In this document: one piece after another, positions 16,880-25,942 of the stretch
Position numbering within the stretch: position 1 is the first letter of the stretch
How the letters are laid out: every line of letters begins with the position of its first letter
Assembly: GCF_000716335.1 (NCBI RefSeq)
Contig: NZ_KL591008.1
Coordinates: 117,090-181,089, forward strand
From: Streptomyces sp. NRRL S-118
Lineage (GTDB): Bacteria > Actinomycetota > Actinomycetes > Streptomycetales > Streptomycetaceae
Length of the DNA stretch: 64,000 bases
Reading direction: 5' to 3'
Program-made: the position numbers and the translations under genes
The notes under the pieces: model-generated
Told to the model about the DNA's origin: nothing
Databases searched by the model: none
What the model saw: only the letters and a program-made list of their open reading frames with translations

Positions 16880-17302
16880 ATGTCCCACGCCCTGCTCGCC
16901 GGTATCTCGCGCACCACCGAGCCGCGGACCATGCTGCGCCGCTTCCTCGCCCTCGACGCGGTCGTCACCGGGGCCAACGGGCTGGCGTACGCCCTCGCGT
17001 CCGGGCCCCTCGGCCGGCTCCTCGGCGTCGACGCGGCGCTCCTGCTGGGGCTGGGCGTCTTCCTCACCGTCTTCGCCGCCGGTGTCGGGTACCTCGCCTC
17101 ACGGCCGCAGCCGCCGGCCGCCGCCGTCACGCTGGTCGTCGACGCCAACGTGCTGTGGGCCGTGCTCGGGGTCGTCGCCCTCGTCGCGTGGCTGTCGCCG
17201 ACCACCGCCGGAACGCTGTGGATCCCGGTGCAGGCCGCCACCGTGGCCGGGTTCGCCGCCCTGCAGTGGACCGCTCTGCGGGCGGCCGCGGCCGGCCGTT
17301 AG
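16880..17302 (+). CDS. Small four-helix integral membrane protein
   Basis: 140 residues with four hydrophobic segments ([19 protein letters not shown], a Leu/Gly helix, [20 protein letters not shown], and a final Ala/Val helix). No charged catalytic pattern is visible and the function is unknown. ATG at 16880 with GGAGG nine bases upstream. Its end overlaps the convergent XRE gene by 4 bp. Confidence 0.8.
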   Translation: MSHALLAGISRTTEPRTMLRRFLALDAVVTGANGLAYALASGPLGRLLGVDAALLLGLGVFLTVFAAGVGYLASRPQPPAAAVTLVVDANVLWAVLGVVALVAWLSPTTAGTLWIPVQAATVAGFAALQWTALRAAAAGR

Positions 17303-18162
17303 GGTCTTGCGCCCGGATCGGACGCCACGAGCCCGGCAGGATCCGAACGAGACACCCCCTGGAGGGACCGCAGGTACTCGACCGTCGCCGGGTCGGCCGG
17401 GAGCAGCGTCTCGATGGCCAGCTCGGCGACCGTCACGTCCATCGGCGTGTTGAACGTCGAGATCGACGACACGAACGACAGCACCCGCCCCTGGTGCTCG
17501 ATCCGCAGCGGCAGTGCGAAGTACGGGTACGGCGTCGGGTCCTCGCGGTCCGCCGGGTCGCCGCCCCGCTCCGGCACCGGATATCCCGCGACCTCCTCGT
17601 ACAGCCGCCGCAGCGGTTCGGAGCGGGCGAGGGCGATCTGGCGCTCCATCTGGGCGAGCAGGTGCCCGCGCCACTCCCGCAGGTTGCGGATCCTCGGGGC
17701 GAGGCCCTGCGGGTGCAGGGTGATGCGCATGGCGTTCATCGGCGGGGTGAGCAGGTGCTCCGGCAGCCCGTCCAGCAGCATCGCGATGCCCCGGTTGGCG
17801 GCCACCACCGTGTAGGAGCCGTCCACGACGAGCGCGGGGTACGGGTCGTACCCGGCCAGCAACTGCTCGATCCCCTCGCGCAGCGCGCCCAGCGACGGGT
17901 CGTCCAGGGGCGTCTCGGCGTACCGGGGGGCGTAACCGGCCGCCAGCAGCAGGGCGTTGCGCTCCCGGACCGGCACGTCCAGGTGCTCCGCCAGCCGCAG
18001 GACCATCTCCTCGCTCGGCCTCGACCGGCCCGTCTCGATGAACGAGATGTGCCGGGACGACGAGTCGGCGCGCAGCGCCAGCTCAAGCTGGCTCAGCCGC
18101 CGCCGCTCGCGCCAGCCGCGCAGCAGGGGCCCTACTCCGGTAGCGGTGGCGACAGTTGTCAT
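17299..18162 (-). CDS. XRE-family regulator with MmyB-like ligand domain
   Basis: 287 residues. The helix-turn-helix lies at residues ~10-65 (LSQLELALRADSSSRHISFIETGRSRPS), followed by the conserved RNALLLAAGYAPRYAETPLDDP linker and the MmyB-like PAS-type domain, which in related proteins binds a small hydrophobic ligand such as a fatty acid. It is divergent from the pterin dehydratase gene (103 bp), so it may regulate that or itself. Confidence 0.9.
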   Translation of the reverse strand: MTTVATATGVGPLLRGWRERRRLSQLELALRADSSSRHISFIETGRSRPSEEMVLRLAEHLDVPVRERNALLLAAGYAPRYAETPLDDPSLGALREGIEQLLAGYDPYPALVVDGSYTVVAANRGIAMLLDGLPEHLLTPPMNAMRITLHPQGLAPRIRNLREWRGHLLAQMERQIALARSEPLRRLYEEVAGYPVPERGGDPADREDPTPYPYFALPLRIEHQGRVLSFVSSISTFNTPMDVTVAELAIETLLPADPATVEYLRSLQGVSRSDPAGLVASDPGARP

Positions 18163-18265
18163 ACCGCAGACGGTAGCCCACGTGTTGACCGCCGGCCCGG
18201 GGCACCGGACCGTATCGTCACGGGCACGACGTCAGTGTCCGTACCGACCGGAGGGAGCACGGGAC

Positions 18266-18571
18266 ATGCCCACAGAGCCGCTGTCGCAGAAGGAGATCGA
18301 GGACCGGTTGCGCGAACTCCCCGGGTGGTCCCAGGAGGGCGACCGCATCGCGCGCACCTACCGCCTCGGCACCCACTTCGCCGCGGCCGCGCTGGTCGTC
18401 CACGTGGCACGGATCCAGGACGAACTGGACCACCACTCCGACCTCACGCTCGGCTACAACACGGTGAACCTCACGGTGAACACCCACTCCGCGGGCGGCG
18501 CCGTCACGGAGAAGGACTTCGAGCTCGCCGCCCGCGTGGAGTCGGTCGCCCCCTCCCACGGCGCGGCCTGA
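18266..18571 (+). CDS. 4a-hydroxytetrahydrobiopterin dehydratase (pterin-4a-carbinolamine dehydratase)
   Basis: 101 residues, the full length of the family. It dehydrates 4a-hydroxy-tetrahydropterin, recycling the cofactor of aromatic amino acid hydroxylases. The active-site block is HHSDLTLGYNTVNLTVNTHS followed by AGGAVTEKDFELA, including the His-His and the Thr-His residues of the pterin pocket. ATG at 18266 after GGAGGGAG. No pterin hydroxylase gene lies nearby. Confidence 0.92.
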   Translation: MPTEPLSQKEIEDRLRELPGWSQEGDRIARTYRLGTHFAAAALVVHVARIQDELDHHSDLTLGYNTVNLTVNTHSAGGAVTEKDFELAARVESVAPSHGAA

Positions 18572-18651
18572 CCCCACCGGAACCCCCTGACCGCACCGGT
18601 GCCACGGCGGCGCCCGCCCCCCCACCGGGCGCCCCGGAACCGGCTGCTCCC

Positions 18652-19173
18652 CTCAGAAAGTGTTGGGTAACTGATCACCTGCTGCTTGTAGTCGATGGCG
18701 GTGATCTTCGTGGTCTGAGGGTTCGCGAAGATCATCGTCATGTGTGTCTGCGCGTGCAAGCCCGCCTTGCTTGCGGCCGCGATTTCCGCAGGTGGGGCTC
18801 GTGTGGGTGGATGGCGGATACGTCAACGCCGTCGATTCCCGGCTGGTCGGCTGGGCCGCCGGGACAGAGAACGTGGAGATCGTCGCGGTGCCGCGGAACG
18901 CGGACGTGAAAGGGCTTCCGGGTACTGCCCCGCAGGTGAGTGGTGGAAGGAACGTTCTCCTGGCTGGGACGGTGCAGAGGATTGGCACGGGACTACGAGC
19001 GCGAGACGGCGCACGCAGAAGCAATGATCAAGGTCGCCATGATCCGGCTCATGGCCGCACGGCTGGCCGGCGAGGACGTCGAGCCGCACGGCCCCATCGA
19101 GACCGAAGCAGCCCGACGCCTCACCGAAGACCTCAACCGTGAGTGATCAACGGCTTGCCCAGCACTTTCTCAG
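18652..19173 (+). mobile_element. IS5-family (IS112-like) insertion sequence remnant
   Basis: A 522-bp remnant bounded by imperfect terminal inverted repeats: left 18652-18671 (CTCAGAAAGTGTTGGGTAAC) and right 19154-19173, which reads in complement CTGAGAAAGTGCTGGGCAAG. Seventeen of 20 positions match. An intact element of this group is about 0.85-0.9 kb; the N-terminal half of the transposase is missing, so an internal deletion has occurred. The right end carries the stop codon of the neighbouring LysR gene. Confidence 0.8.
18744..19146 (+). pseudogene. IS5-family transposase fragment, disrupted
   Basis: The C-terminal part of a DDE transposase. One frame gives PRFPQVGLVWVDGGYVNAVD and NVEIVAVPRNADVK, including the second catalytic Asp. 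Another gives VEGTFSWLGRCRGLARDYER and AEAMIKVAMIRLMAARLAG, including the catalytic Glu. Between them an extra A in the GTGAAAGGG stretch shifts the frame, and the expected Trp of the RRWVVE motif is a TGA stop. It is therefore inactive twice over. Confidence 0.85.
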
Positions 19174-20060
19174 TGCCTCGCCGTACCCAAGTCCCCCACG
19201 ACCTGGGCAAGCGCCCGGACGGGGGCGAACTCGGTGTCGCTGCGCCAGACCAGGCCCCAGCGCAGGCCTGGCCAGTCGTGAATGGGCAGATAGACGATGT
19301 CGGGGCGGGCGTGGTAACGGGTGACGTGGGCGCCCAGGCTGTGGATGACGTCCCCGGCGCCGACCTGGGTGAACATGTCGTCCAGGCTCTTGATGACCGG
19401 GCTGTGGCGTTCGATCGGGCGGCCGCTGGGGGTTTGGAAGGGCGTGAAGGCGTCCGCCCAGTAATCGGGTCCGGCCGGGCCCTGCCAAATGCCGAAATCG
19501 CCGAAGACCTCCAGGGAGACCGATGGCCGCACGGCCAGTTCGTGGTCGTGGGCGACGAGTGCCACCGCGTGCTCGGTGTAGATGACCGGCCCCACCGTGA
19601 GGTCGGGCTCCTCCACGGGCAGCCAGGCGACCAGGACGTCGATTTCTCCCCGCCGCAGCGGGCCGAACGCGTCGACGAACGGGTTGTGCCGTATGCGCAG
19701 GGCCCACTGCGGGTGGCGGGCGCGGAACGCCTCCCAGTAGGGCCGTAGATCGTGGGCGTTGCTGGGCAGCATGCCCACACGTACCACCTCGGTCGTGCCC
19801 CGCGCGGCGAGCCTCGCCCGCTCCATGCTCTCCTGTAGCCCCCGGTAGACCGGCAGCAGGTCCGCGCGCAGTTGCTCGCCCAGCGGGGTCAGCCGCACGT
19901 TTCGGCTGTTGCGCTCGAACAGCCGCGCCCCGACGCCTCGTTCCTGCTTCTTGAGGGCCTGGCTGACCCGGGCTTGCGACACGTGCAGCCGTTGGGCCGT
20001 CCTGCCGAAATGAAGCTCTTCCGCAAGCGTCAGGAAGATCTCGATGTCCCTCAGCTCCAC
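19170..20060 (-). CDS. LysR-family regulator next to a serine hydrolase gene
   Basis: 296 residues. Starts VELRDIEIFLTLAEELHFGR, the usual opening of one LysR branch, with the HTH AQRLHVSQARVSQALKKQE; the effector-binding domain fills the rest. The GTG start at 20060 is chosen by comparison with the family start. The last residues and the stop codon come from the inverted repeat of the IS remnant, so the natural C-terminus has probably been replaced by a few residues. It is divergent from the serine hydrolase at 20230 (169 bp), the likely target. Confidence 0.88.
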   Translation of the reverse strand: MELRDIEIFLTLAEELHFGRTAQRLHVSQARVSQALKKQERGVGARLFERNSRNVRLTPLGEQLRADLLPVYRGLQESMERARLAARGTTEVVRVGMLPSNAHDLRPYWEAFRARHPQWALRIRHNPFVDAFGPLRRGEIDVLVAWLPVEEPDLTVGPVIYTEHAVALVAHDHELAVRPSVSLEVFGDFGIWQGPAGPDYWADAFTPFQTPSGRPIERHSPVIKSLDDMFTQVGAGDVIHSLGAHVTRYHARPDIVYLPIHDWPGLRWGLVWRSDTEFAPVRALAQVVGDLGTARH

Positions 20061-20229
20061 CCGTCCTGTCCCGTCCCCCTCGGTGCCATGACGACGCACC
20101 ACGATCCATAAGCGGCCGGTTATCCGGCCTTTCGTGATCTCCCGTTGATCCCCCTCCGGCCAGGCGAAATGCTGAAGGGCAGGCCGGACGACCACTCGGC
20201 GATCAAAGTAAACACAAGGGGGCGGCGAC

Positions 20230-21666
20230 ATGTCACAGGCCATCAGGCAGACCGTGAGCTGGGACGGGCGGGGGAACTGGGCTCTGAGCGGCGGCGCGGA
20301 CGGTGGGCTTTCGCGAGCGGGGCTGCACCGGATGCGCGAGGTGCTTGCCGGTTACGTCGAGTCCGGGGCGGTTCCCGGACTGGTCGCCCTGGTCGGCAGG
20401 GGCGATCAGGTGCACGTCGAGGCGTTGGGCACCCTGCATGCGGCTCATCGATCGGATGCTCGATCGGATGGCCCCTCGGGCGGCGGATCGGACGGCGCAC
20501 TCCACGGTGGACCGGAGGGCGGACCACTGGACGGCGGTGGGGCCGGCGGGGAGGCGGGCGGCCTCGTCGGCACTGCACGCGGTGACCGATGCCCTGGGGG
20601 CGCTCCGGGTGGTGCGCCCATGCGTCGGGACACCCTCTTCCGTATGGCCTCACTGACCAAGCCGGTCACGGCCGCGGCGGTGATGATCCTGGTCGAGGAG
20701 TGCCGGCTGCGACTGGACGACCCGGTCGAGACCTGGCTGCCCGAGCTCGCGAACCGGCGGGTGCTGACGCGGATCGACGCCTCGTTGGACGACACCGTGC
20801 CCGCCCGGCGCTCGATCACCGTGCGCGATCTGCTGACCCTGACCTTCGGTTTCGGTCTGGTGCCGGCTCCGCCGGACACGTACCCGATCCAGGTCGCCGT
20901 CCGGGAGCGGGGCGTCATCGGTGACGGGACCGCGAACTGGCCGACGGTCGAACCGGACGAGTGGATCAAGCAGCTGGGCGCCCTTCCGCTGATGTACCAG
21001 CCCGGCGAACGGTGGCAGTACCACGTCGGCTCCGATGTGCTCGGGGTCCTGGTCTCGAGAGTGGTGGGCCGATCCTTCGGGGAGTTCCTGCGCGAGCGGC
21101 TGTTCGAGCCACTGGGGATGGTGGACACCGGGTTCCACGTGCCCGCCGACCGGATGCACCGGCTCCCCACCAGCTATGCCCACGACCCGGTGACCGGCGA
21201 GCTCACGACCTGGGACGAGGCCGTCGGCGGTAAGTACAGCCGGCCGCCGGTGTTCGAGGCCGGTGGTGACGGTCTGGTCTCCACCGTCGACGATTACCAC
21301 GCGTTCCACCGGATGCTGCTGAACAAGGGGAGGCACGGAGGCGAGCGCGTCCTCTCCCGCGCCTCGGTCGAGCTGATGACCATGGACCACCTGACGCCGG
21401 AGCAGAAAGTCGAGAAGGACCAGTTCGGCGACCTCTTCGGACGGCACGGCGGTTACGGCTTCGGCATGGCGGTGCGCACTCATCGCCGTGACCTCGCGTC
21501 CGTGAAGCAGTTCGGGTGGGACGGCGGCCTGGGCACGACGGCGTACACCGACCCGGCGGAACGGCTCACCGGGATTCTGCTGACGCAGACGGCCATGGAC
21601 TGCGCGGACACCCCCCGACTCCACCAGGACTTCTGGACCACCGTCTACCGGACACTCGACGACTGA
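20230..21666 (+). CDS. Class C beta-lactamase-fold serine hydrolase
   Basis: 478 residues, no signal peptide, so probably cytosolic. The nucleophile motif is S141-L-T-K144 (MASLTKPVTAAAVMILVEE); the second motif is Y264-H-V where penicillin-binding relatives have Y-x-N; the third is FGWDGGLGT in place of K-T-G. Such proteins are usually esterases or peptidases, not true beta-lactamases. Residues ~75-135 form an unusual Gly/Asp/Ser-rich insertion, encoded in part by repeated GATCGGATG-type DNA, which separates the first two strands from the catalytic core. Probably controlled by the divergent LysR gene. Confidence 0.85.
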   Translation: MSQAIRQTVSWDGRGNWALSGGADGGLSRAGLHRMREVLAGYVESGAVPGLVALVGRGDQVHVEALGTLHAAHRSDARSDGPSGGGSDGALHGGPEGGPLDGGGAGGEAGGLVGTARGDRCPGGAPGGAPMRRDTLFRMASLTKPVTAAAVMILVEECRLRLDDPVETWLPELANRRVLTRIDASLDDTVPARRSITVRDLLTLTFGFGLVPAPPDTYPIQVAVRERGVIGDGTANWPTVEPDEWIKQLGALPLMYQPGERWQYHVGSDVLGVLVSRVVGRSFGEFLRERLFEPLGMVDTGFHVPADRMHRLPTSYAHDPVTGELTTWDEAVGGKYSRPPVFEAGGDGLVSTVDDYHAFHRMLLNKGRHGGERVLSRASVELMTMDHLTPEQKVEKDQFGDLFGRHGGYGFGMAVRTHRRDLASVKQFGWDGGLGTTAYTDPAERLTGILLTQTAMDCADTPRLHQDFWTTVYRTLDD

Positions 21667-22139
21667 CCATAGGCGGGTACCCGGTCGGTAAACGAGTGTT
21701 CGGTCCAGTGAGCAATCGGGCGGCGCGTGCTCGACCCACATCGGCGGAGGCCACAGGAGCGGGGCCCGGCCGTACTGGGAACGGCCGCATCCGAGCTCAG
21801 AGCGTGCGGGTGCCCGATCTGCTCCCAGGTGGCGCCCACTTCCCGGTCCGCGATCACTGCACACCCCACGAGCTCGCTGGTCAGGTGACGGAAGTTTGCG
21901 GCCGCGGTGCTGTGCAGCACCGCGGCCGCCCGCTTGTTCCCGACCGCGTCGGCGACCAGCAGCTCCAGTGCCTCGCCGCGCCGGGCCCGGATCTCCCGCG
22001 CGATCTGCAGCAGAGCGCTCCGGGCCTGCAAGGCTGCAGCGGCCTTTGCCGCAGCTCCCGCCCTGCTGCCGGCAGGATGGAGGAACGAGGCTAGTACCGG
22101 CGCGGCCGCCCACCGGGCGCCCCGCGCCACGCTACGCAC
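21645..22139 (-). pseudogene. Truncated small helical protein, likely HTH-type
   Basis: Reading leftward, a plausible protein core (IAREIRARRGEALELL, RAAAVLHSTAAANFRHLTSE, REVGATWEQIG) ends at about 21812. It stops just where related proteins would enter a helix-turn-helix (the A-T-W-E-Q-I-G motif usually precedes it). What follows is Ser/Arg/Pro-rich and runs into the end of the serine hydrolase gene. I read this as a gene that lost its 3' end. The start is uncertain; no function is assigned. Confidence 0.35.
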
Positions 22140-22334
22140 GCTCGCGCGCGGCCGGCCCGCACCGCCCGCACGCCGGCGGAGTGGTACGGGGACGCCGGGT
22201 GACCCCCTGTCCCCCGGCCCGGACCCGCCGTCCGCGGGCGGCCGCGGGGTGCGCCGCGTGCCCCGAACGCCACCCGCACGAACGCCTTGCGCCCCGGACG
22301 TCCCAGGCGCGGAACGTCACGCGCCCCTAACGTC
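21667..22334. other. Gene-poor stretch between serine hydrolase and NmrA-like gene
   Basis: Apart from the truncated gene (21645-22139) this 668-bp stretch holds no convincing coding sequence. From about 22255 to 22375 it contains loose GC-rich repetition of CCGAACGCC / GGAACGTC-like 9-mers that runs into the 3' end of the NmrA-like gene. I see no terminator hairpin of good quality. Confidence 0.4.
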
Positions 22335-23162
22335 CTACGCGCCGAACGCCTCCCGCGCGAACGCGCCGAAGTCCCGCGGCTCACGCCCCAGCACCCGCCG
22401 CACGCCGTCCGTCACCGACGCGTTGTGGCCGTCGAGCAGCATCGCGAACAGCGCTGCCAGCCATGCGGCCTCCGGCGCCGGCAGCCCGTGGTCGCGCAGC
22501 AGCCCGGCGTACTCCGCCTCCGTCACCGGCACGTACCGCACCTCGCGCCCCGCCGCCCGGGACAGTTCGGCCGCCACCTGGGCGAAGGTCAGCGGCCGGG
22601 GCCCCGTCAGCTCGTGCACGAGGCCGCCGTGCCCGTCCTCCGCCAGCGCCGCGACGACCACGTCCGCCACGTCGTCCGCGTCGACGAACGGCTCCGCCGT
22701 GGCGCCCGCGGGGAACGCCACCTCACCGGCCGCCACGCCCTCGGCCATCGCGCCCTCGGTGAAGTTCTGAGCGAAGAACGCGGCCCGCACGACGGTGAGT
22801 CCCGGGCCCCACGCCGCCCGCAGCTCGTCCTCCGCCACCACTGCCGCCGGCTCGCCCCGCCCCGACAGCAGCACCAGCCGCCGCACCCCGAGCTCCGCCG
22901 CCAGCCGCCCGAAGGCCCGCATCGCCTCCGGAGCGCCCGGCGCGGCCAGATCCGGGTAGTACGCCACGTACGCCGCGTCCGCGCCGCGCAGCGCGTCCGC
23001 CCAGGTGGCGGGCGCCTCCCAGTCGAAGAGCGTCGTGCCGGTGCGCGACCCGGCCCGGACCGTCACCCCGTGCGCCGCGAGGCGCTCCGCCACCCGGCGC
23101 CCGGTCTTGCCCGTCGCCGCCGTCACCAGCACCGTTCTCGTGTCCTGCGTCGTCGTTGTCAT
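22335..23162 (-). CDS. NmrA-like NAD(P)-binding protein (atypical SDR)
   Basis: 275 residues. Rossmann motif at the N-terminus VLVTAATGKTGRRVAERLAA (G-x-x-G-x-x-G form), then LVLLSGRG and VVRAAFFAQNFTEG, as in the NmrA/HSCARG and quinone-oxidoreductase-2-like group of atypical short-chain dehydrogenases. These proteins sense NADP or reduce quinones and azo compounds; the role here is open. It is divergent from an AraC-type regulator with 81 bp between, the common arrangement of a regulator and the detoxification gene it controls. Confidence 0.88.
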   Translation of the reverse strand: MTTTTQDTRTVLVTAATGKTGRRVAERLAAHGVTVRAGSRTGTTLFDWEAPATWADALRGADAAYVAYYPDLAAPGAPEAMRAFGRLAAELGVRRLVLLSGRGEPAAVVAEDELRAAWGPGLTVVRAAFFAQNFTEGAMAEGVAAGEVAFPAGATAEPFVDADDVADVVVAALAEDGHGGLVHELTGPRPLTFAQVAAELSRAAGREVRYVPVTEAEYAGLLRDHGLPAPEAAWLAALFAMLLDGHNASVTDGVRRVLGREPRDFGAFAREAFGA

Positions 23163-23243
23163 GCCTCAAGGCTCGCGGGCGGCGCCTGGACTTCCCATGC
23201 GTGAAAGGCTCAATCCCATACGCGTACGTCTAAACTCGCGGGC

Positions 23244-24266
23244 ATGGACGCACTCGCCGGACTGCTCGACGGGCCACGGGCGCGCGGCGCCTTCCTCCTC
23301 CGCATGGTGATGGAGCCGCCGTGGTCGCTCCGGATCGAGGACCGGGCGCCGCTGTGCCTGATGTGCGTCAGCGAGGGCGAGGCGTGGATCGTCCCCGGAG
23401 GCGCCGCCGCCCCGGTCCTGTTGCGCCCCGGGGACATCGCGATCGCCCGCGGCCCGGAGCCGTACACCGTCGCCGACGCGCCCGGCACCGCCCCGCACGC
23501 CCGCATCGGGCCCGGCGGCACCTGCCACACCCTCCTGGGTGAGCCCCTGGAGGAGAGCATGCGGCTGGGCGTGCGGACGTGGGGCAACGCCCCCGACGGG
23601 CGGCACACCCTGCTCGTCGGGACGTACCAGCAGATGCACGGCGAGGTGAGCCGCAGGCTGCTGGACGCCCTGCCGCCGCTGCTGCACCTCTCCGCCGGCG
23701 CATGGAACTGCCCGGTGATGCCCGTGCTGGAGGAGGAGATCGGCCGGGACGAGCCGGGCCAGAGCGTGGTCCTCGACCGCGTGCTCGATCTGCTGCTGAT
23801 CGCCGTCCTGCGGAACTGGTTCGCCCGGCCCGACGCCGCGGCCCCCGCGTGGTACCGGGCGATGGGGGACCCGGTCGTCGGCGCGGTGCTGCGGCTGATG
23901 CAGGACGACCCGGCCCACCCCTGGACGGTCGCCTCGCTCGCCGCGAAGGCGGGGGTGTCCCGGGCCGGGCTGGCGCGCCGCTTCACCGAACTTGTGGGGG
24001 AGCCGCCCATGACGCACCTCACCGGCTGGCGCCTCGCGCTCGCCGCGGATCTGCTGCGCGAGACGGACGCGACGGTGGAGGCGGTGGCCCGACAGGTCGG
24101 CTACAGCGGTTCGTTCGCGCTGAGCGCGGCCTTCAAGCGCGTCCGCGGCATCAGCCCCCAGGAACACCGAACGCGGGAACGCGGCGGGGGGCAAGGGGTC
24201 GGTTGGCAACCCGGCGGGCCGCAAGGCGACGCGGCCGGGCGCCCGCCGGGGGAGCGGCGCCCGTAG
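23244..24266 (+). CDS. AraC-family regulator with cupin ligand domain
   Basis: 340 residues. The N-terminal half is the AraC-binding-like cupin (MCVSEGEAWIVPGG, VLLRPGDIAIARGPEPYTV). The C-terminal half is the double HTH (WTVASLAAKAGVSRAGLARR, VEAVARQVGYSGSFALSAAF, RGISPQEHR). The final ~25 residues after R-G-I-S-P are Gly/Arg-rich and probably disordered. It most likely controls the divergent NmrA-like gene and itself. Confidence 0.9.
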   Translation: MDALAGLLDGPRARGAFLLRMVMEPPWSLRIEDRAPLCLMCVSEGEAWIVPGGAAAPVLLRPGDIAIARGPEPYTVADAPGTAPHARIGPGGTCHTLLGEPLEESMRLGVRTWGNAPDGRHTLLVGTYQQMHGEVSRRLLDALPPLLHLSAGAWNCPVMPVLEEEIGRDEPGQSVVLDRVLDLLLIAVLRNWFARPDAAAPAWYRAMGDPVVGAVLRLMQDDPAHPWTVASLAAKAGVSRAGLARRFTELVGEPPMTHLTGWRLALAADLLRETDATVEAVARQVGYSGSFALSAAFKRVRGISPQEHRTRERGGGQGVGWQPGGPQGDAAGRPPGERRP

Positions 24267-24351
24267 GGGCCACCGCACGTGCGGCGGGCCCGTGTTGCGG
24301 AACCGGCAACAGAACTCGCTCCCCGGGCCCCGCCCCCGCAGGCTGTTCCCC

Positions 24352-25245
24352 ATGAGCCCTCACCACCATCATCACGGCCACCGGAGCACCGACTCCGGCA
24401 CCGACACCGACATCGACTGGAACGAGCTGCTGCCGCTGCTGGAGCGCGGCGCCGAGCTCCAGACTCCCCTGTACCGGCGGGTCACCGCCTGGCTCGGCGA
24501 GCTCGTACCGGCGGCCGGCGTGCGCCGCGTGCTCGACGTCGGCAGCGGCCCGGGCGTGCTGTCGTGCCTGCTCGCCGAGGCCTTCCCGTACGCAAAGGTC
24601 GTCGCCGTGGACTCCACCCCGCAGCTCCTGGAGCGGGCGCGCGACCGGGCCGCGTCACTCGGCCTGGCCCGCGTCACCACCCGGCACGCCGAACTCCCCG
24701 CCGACACCGCGGACCTCGGGCAGGCCGACCTCATCTGGGCGGCCGGCTCCCTGCATCACCTGGGTGATCAGCGCGCCGCCCTCGCCGGACTCGCCGGCCT
24801 GCTGCGCCCCGGCGGTCTGCTCGTCCTCGTCGAGGGCGGCCTGCAGTCCCGCCACCTGCCGCAGTACACCGGTGTCGGGCGCCCCGGGCTGGAGGCCCGC
24901 ATCGACGCGGCGAACGCCGACTGGTTCGCCGGGATGAGGGCCGCGCTGCCCGGTGCCAAGGAGGAGACCGACGACTGGCGGGCCCTGCTCACCGCGGCCG
25001 GCCTCACCCCGAGCGGCACGCGCTCGTTCCTCCACGACGTCCCCGCTCCGGTCACCGACGCCGTACGCGACCACGTCGTCTCCCACTTCACCTGGCAGCG
25101 CGACTCCCTCGGCGAGCGCCTCGCCGCCGACGACCGCGCCGCTCTGGACCGCCTCCTGGACCCGGCGGACCCGCTGAGCGTGCACCGGCGGCCGGATGTG
25201 TTCGTCCTGGGAGCCCGTACGGTCCACACGGCCCGCCGCGCCTGA
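24352..25245 (+). CDS. Class I SAM-dependent methyltransferase
   Basis: 297 residues. Motif I is VLDVGSGPGVLSCLLAEAFP, motif II VVAVDSTPQLLERARDRA, with WAAGSLHHLGDQ and LLRPGGLLVLVEGG later, as in small-molecule methyltransferases. The N-terminus has a natural H-H-H-H-H-G-H run. The acceptor is unknown. The start at 24352 is chosen because an in-frame ATG at 24292 would add an arginine- and proline-rich extension without conserved features. Confidence 0.88.
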   Translation: MSPHHHHHGHRSTDSGTDTDIDWNELLPLLERGAELQTPLYRRVTAWLGELVPAAGVRRVLDVGSGPGVLSCLLAEAFPYAKVVAVDSTPQLLERARDRAASLGLARVTTRHAELPADTADLGQADLIWAAGSLHHLGDQRAALAGLAGLLRPGGLLVLVEGGLQSRHLPQYTGVGRPGLEARIDAANADWFAGMRAALPGAKEETDDWRALLTAAGLTPSGTRSFLHDVPAPVTDAVRDHVVSHFTWQRDSLGERLAADDRAALDRLLDPADPLSVHRRPDVFVLGARTVHTARRA

Positions 25246-25315
25246 GGCCGATCGGACCGGAACCCGGGAGGAGGGCGACGGACGACGGCGGCCCACGCCG
25301 GGGAAAGGAAGCGGA

Positions 25316-25337
25316 TATACCCTGTAACCAGGGCATA
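25316..25337. promoter_or_regulatory. Inverted repeat in front of a membrane protein gene
   Basis: TATACCCTG-TAAC-CAGGGCATA, a 9-bp inverted repeat with one mismatch, 28 bp before the ATG at 25365. TATACC could double as a -10 box. It may be the operator/promoter of the two-gene unit 25365-26551. Confidence 0.4.
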
Positions 25338-25364
25338 CCGGCCAACAGCGAGGGGGTCGGTCCC

Positions 25365-25922
25365 ATGACGACAGGGACTCTTCTGGCGATCATCATCCCG
25401 GTCGTGGTGGTGCTCGCCGTCGTCGCCGCAGTGGCCTTCATCGCCTTGCGCCGCCGACGCCTGCGCGAGCGCTTCGGTCCGGAGTACGAGCGGACCGTCG
25501 AGGACGCCGGAGGCCGGCTCGCCGCCGAACGCGAGCTGAGCGAGCGGGAGAAACGTCACGACGCGCTGGACATCAGGCCACTGCCGGACGACGCCCGGGA
25601 CCGCTACTCCCGGGACTGGGCGAACGTCCAGGGTGAATTCGTGGACCGTCCGGAGGACGCCGTGCAGGACGCGGACCTCCTGGTGACGTCCCTCATGCGC
25701 GACCGCGGCTATCCGACCGAGGGCCTCGACCAGCGCCTCCGGGACCTCTCCGTCGAGCACGGCCGCACGATCGACCACTATCGCGCGGCGCACGAGGTCA
25801 ATCAGCTGAGCATGAAACACCAGGCGACGACCGAGCAGTTGCGGGGGGCCATGGTGCACTACCGCGCCCTCTTCGACGAGTTGCTGTCCGACGGCGGGCA
25901 GGCTCGCCACGCCCGGGCCTGA
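25365..25922 (+). CDS. Single-span membrane protein with conserved helical domain
   Basis: 185 residues. One N-terminal transmembrane helix (LLAIIIPVVVVLAVVAAVAF) followed by R-R-R-R, so the C-terminal part faces the cytosol. The soluble part holds RYSRDWANVQGEFVDRPEDA and VQDADLLVTSLMRDRGYP, a module repeated in the next gene, and ends MVHYRALFDELL. Function unknown. The following gene starts 20 bp downstream. Confidence 0.82.
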   Translation: MTTGTLLAIIIPVVVVLAVVAAVAFIALRRRRLRERFGPEYERTVEDAGGRLAAERELSEREKRHDALDIRPLPDDARDRYSRDWANVQGEFVDRPEDAVQDADLLVTSLMRDRGYPTEGLDQRLRDLSVEHGRTIDHYRAAHEVNQLSMKHQATTEQLRGAMVHYRALFDELLSDGGQARHARA

Positions 25923-25942
25923 CGTCGGTGGGAGGAGGAGAG

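Noticed and set aside
20230..21666. True beta-lactamase resistance gene
   Set aside because: No signal peptide, Y-x-N is Y-H-V and K-T-G is W-D-G-G; it fits the esterase/peptidase branch better.
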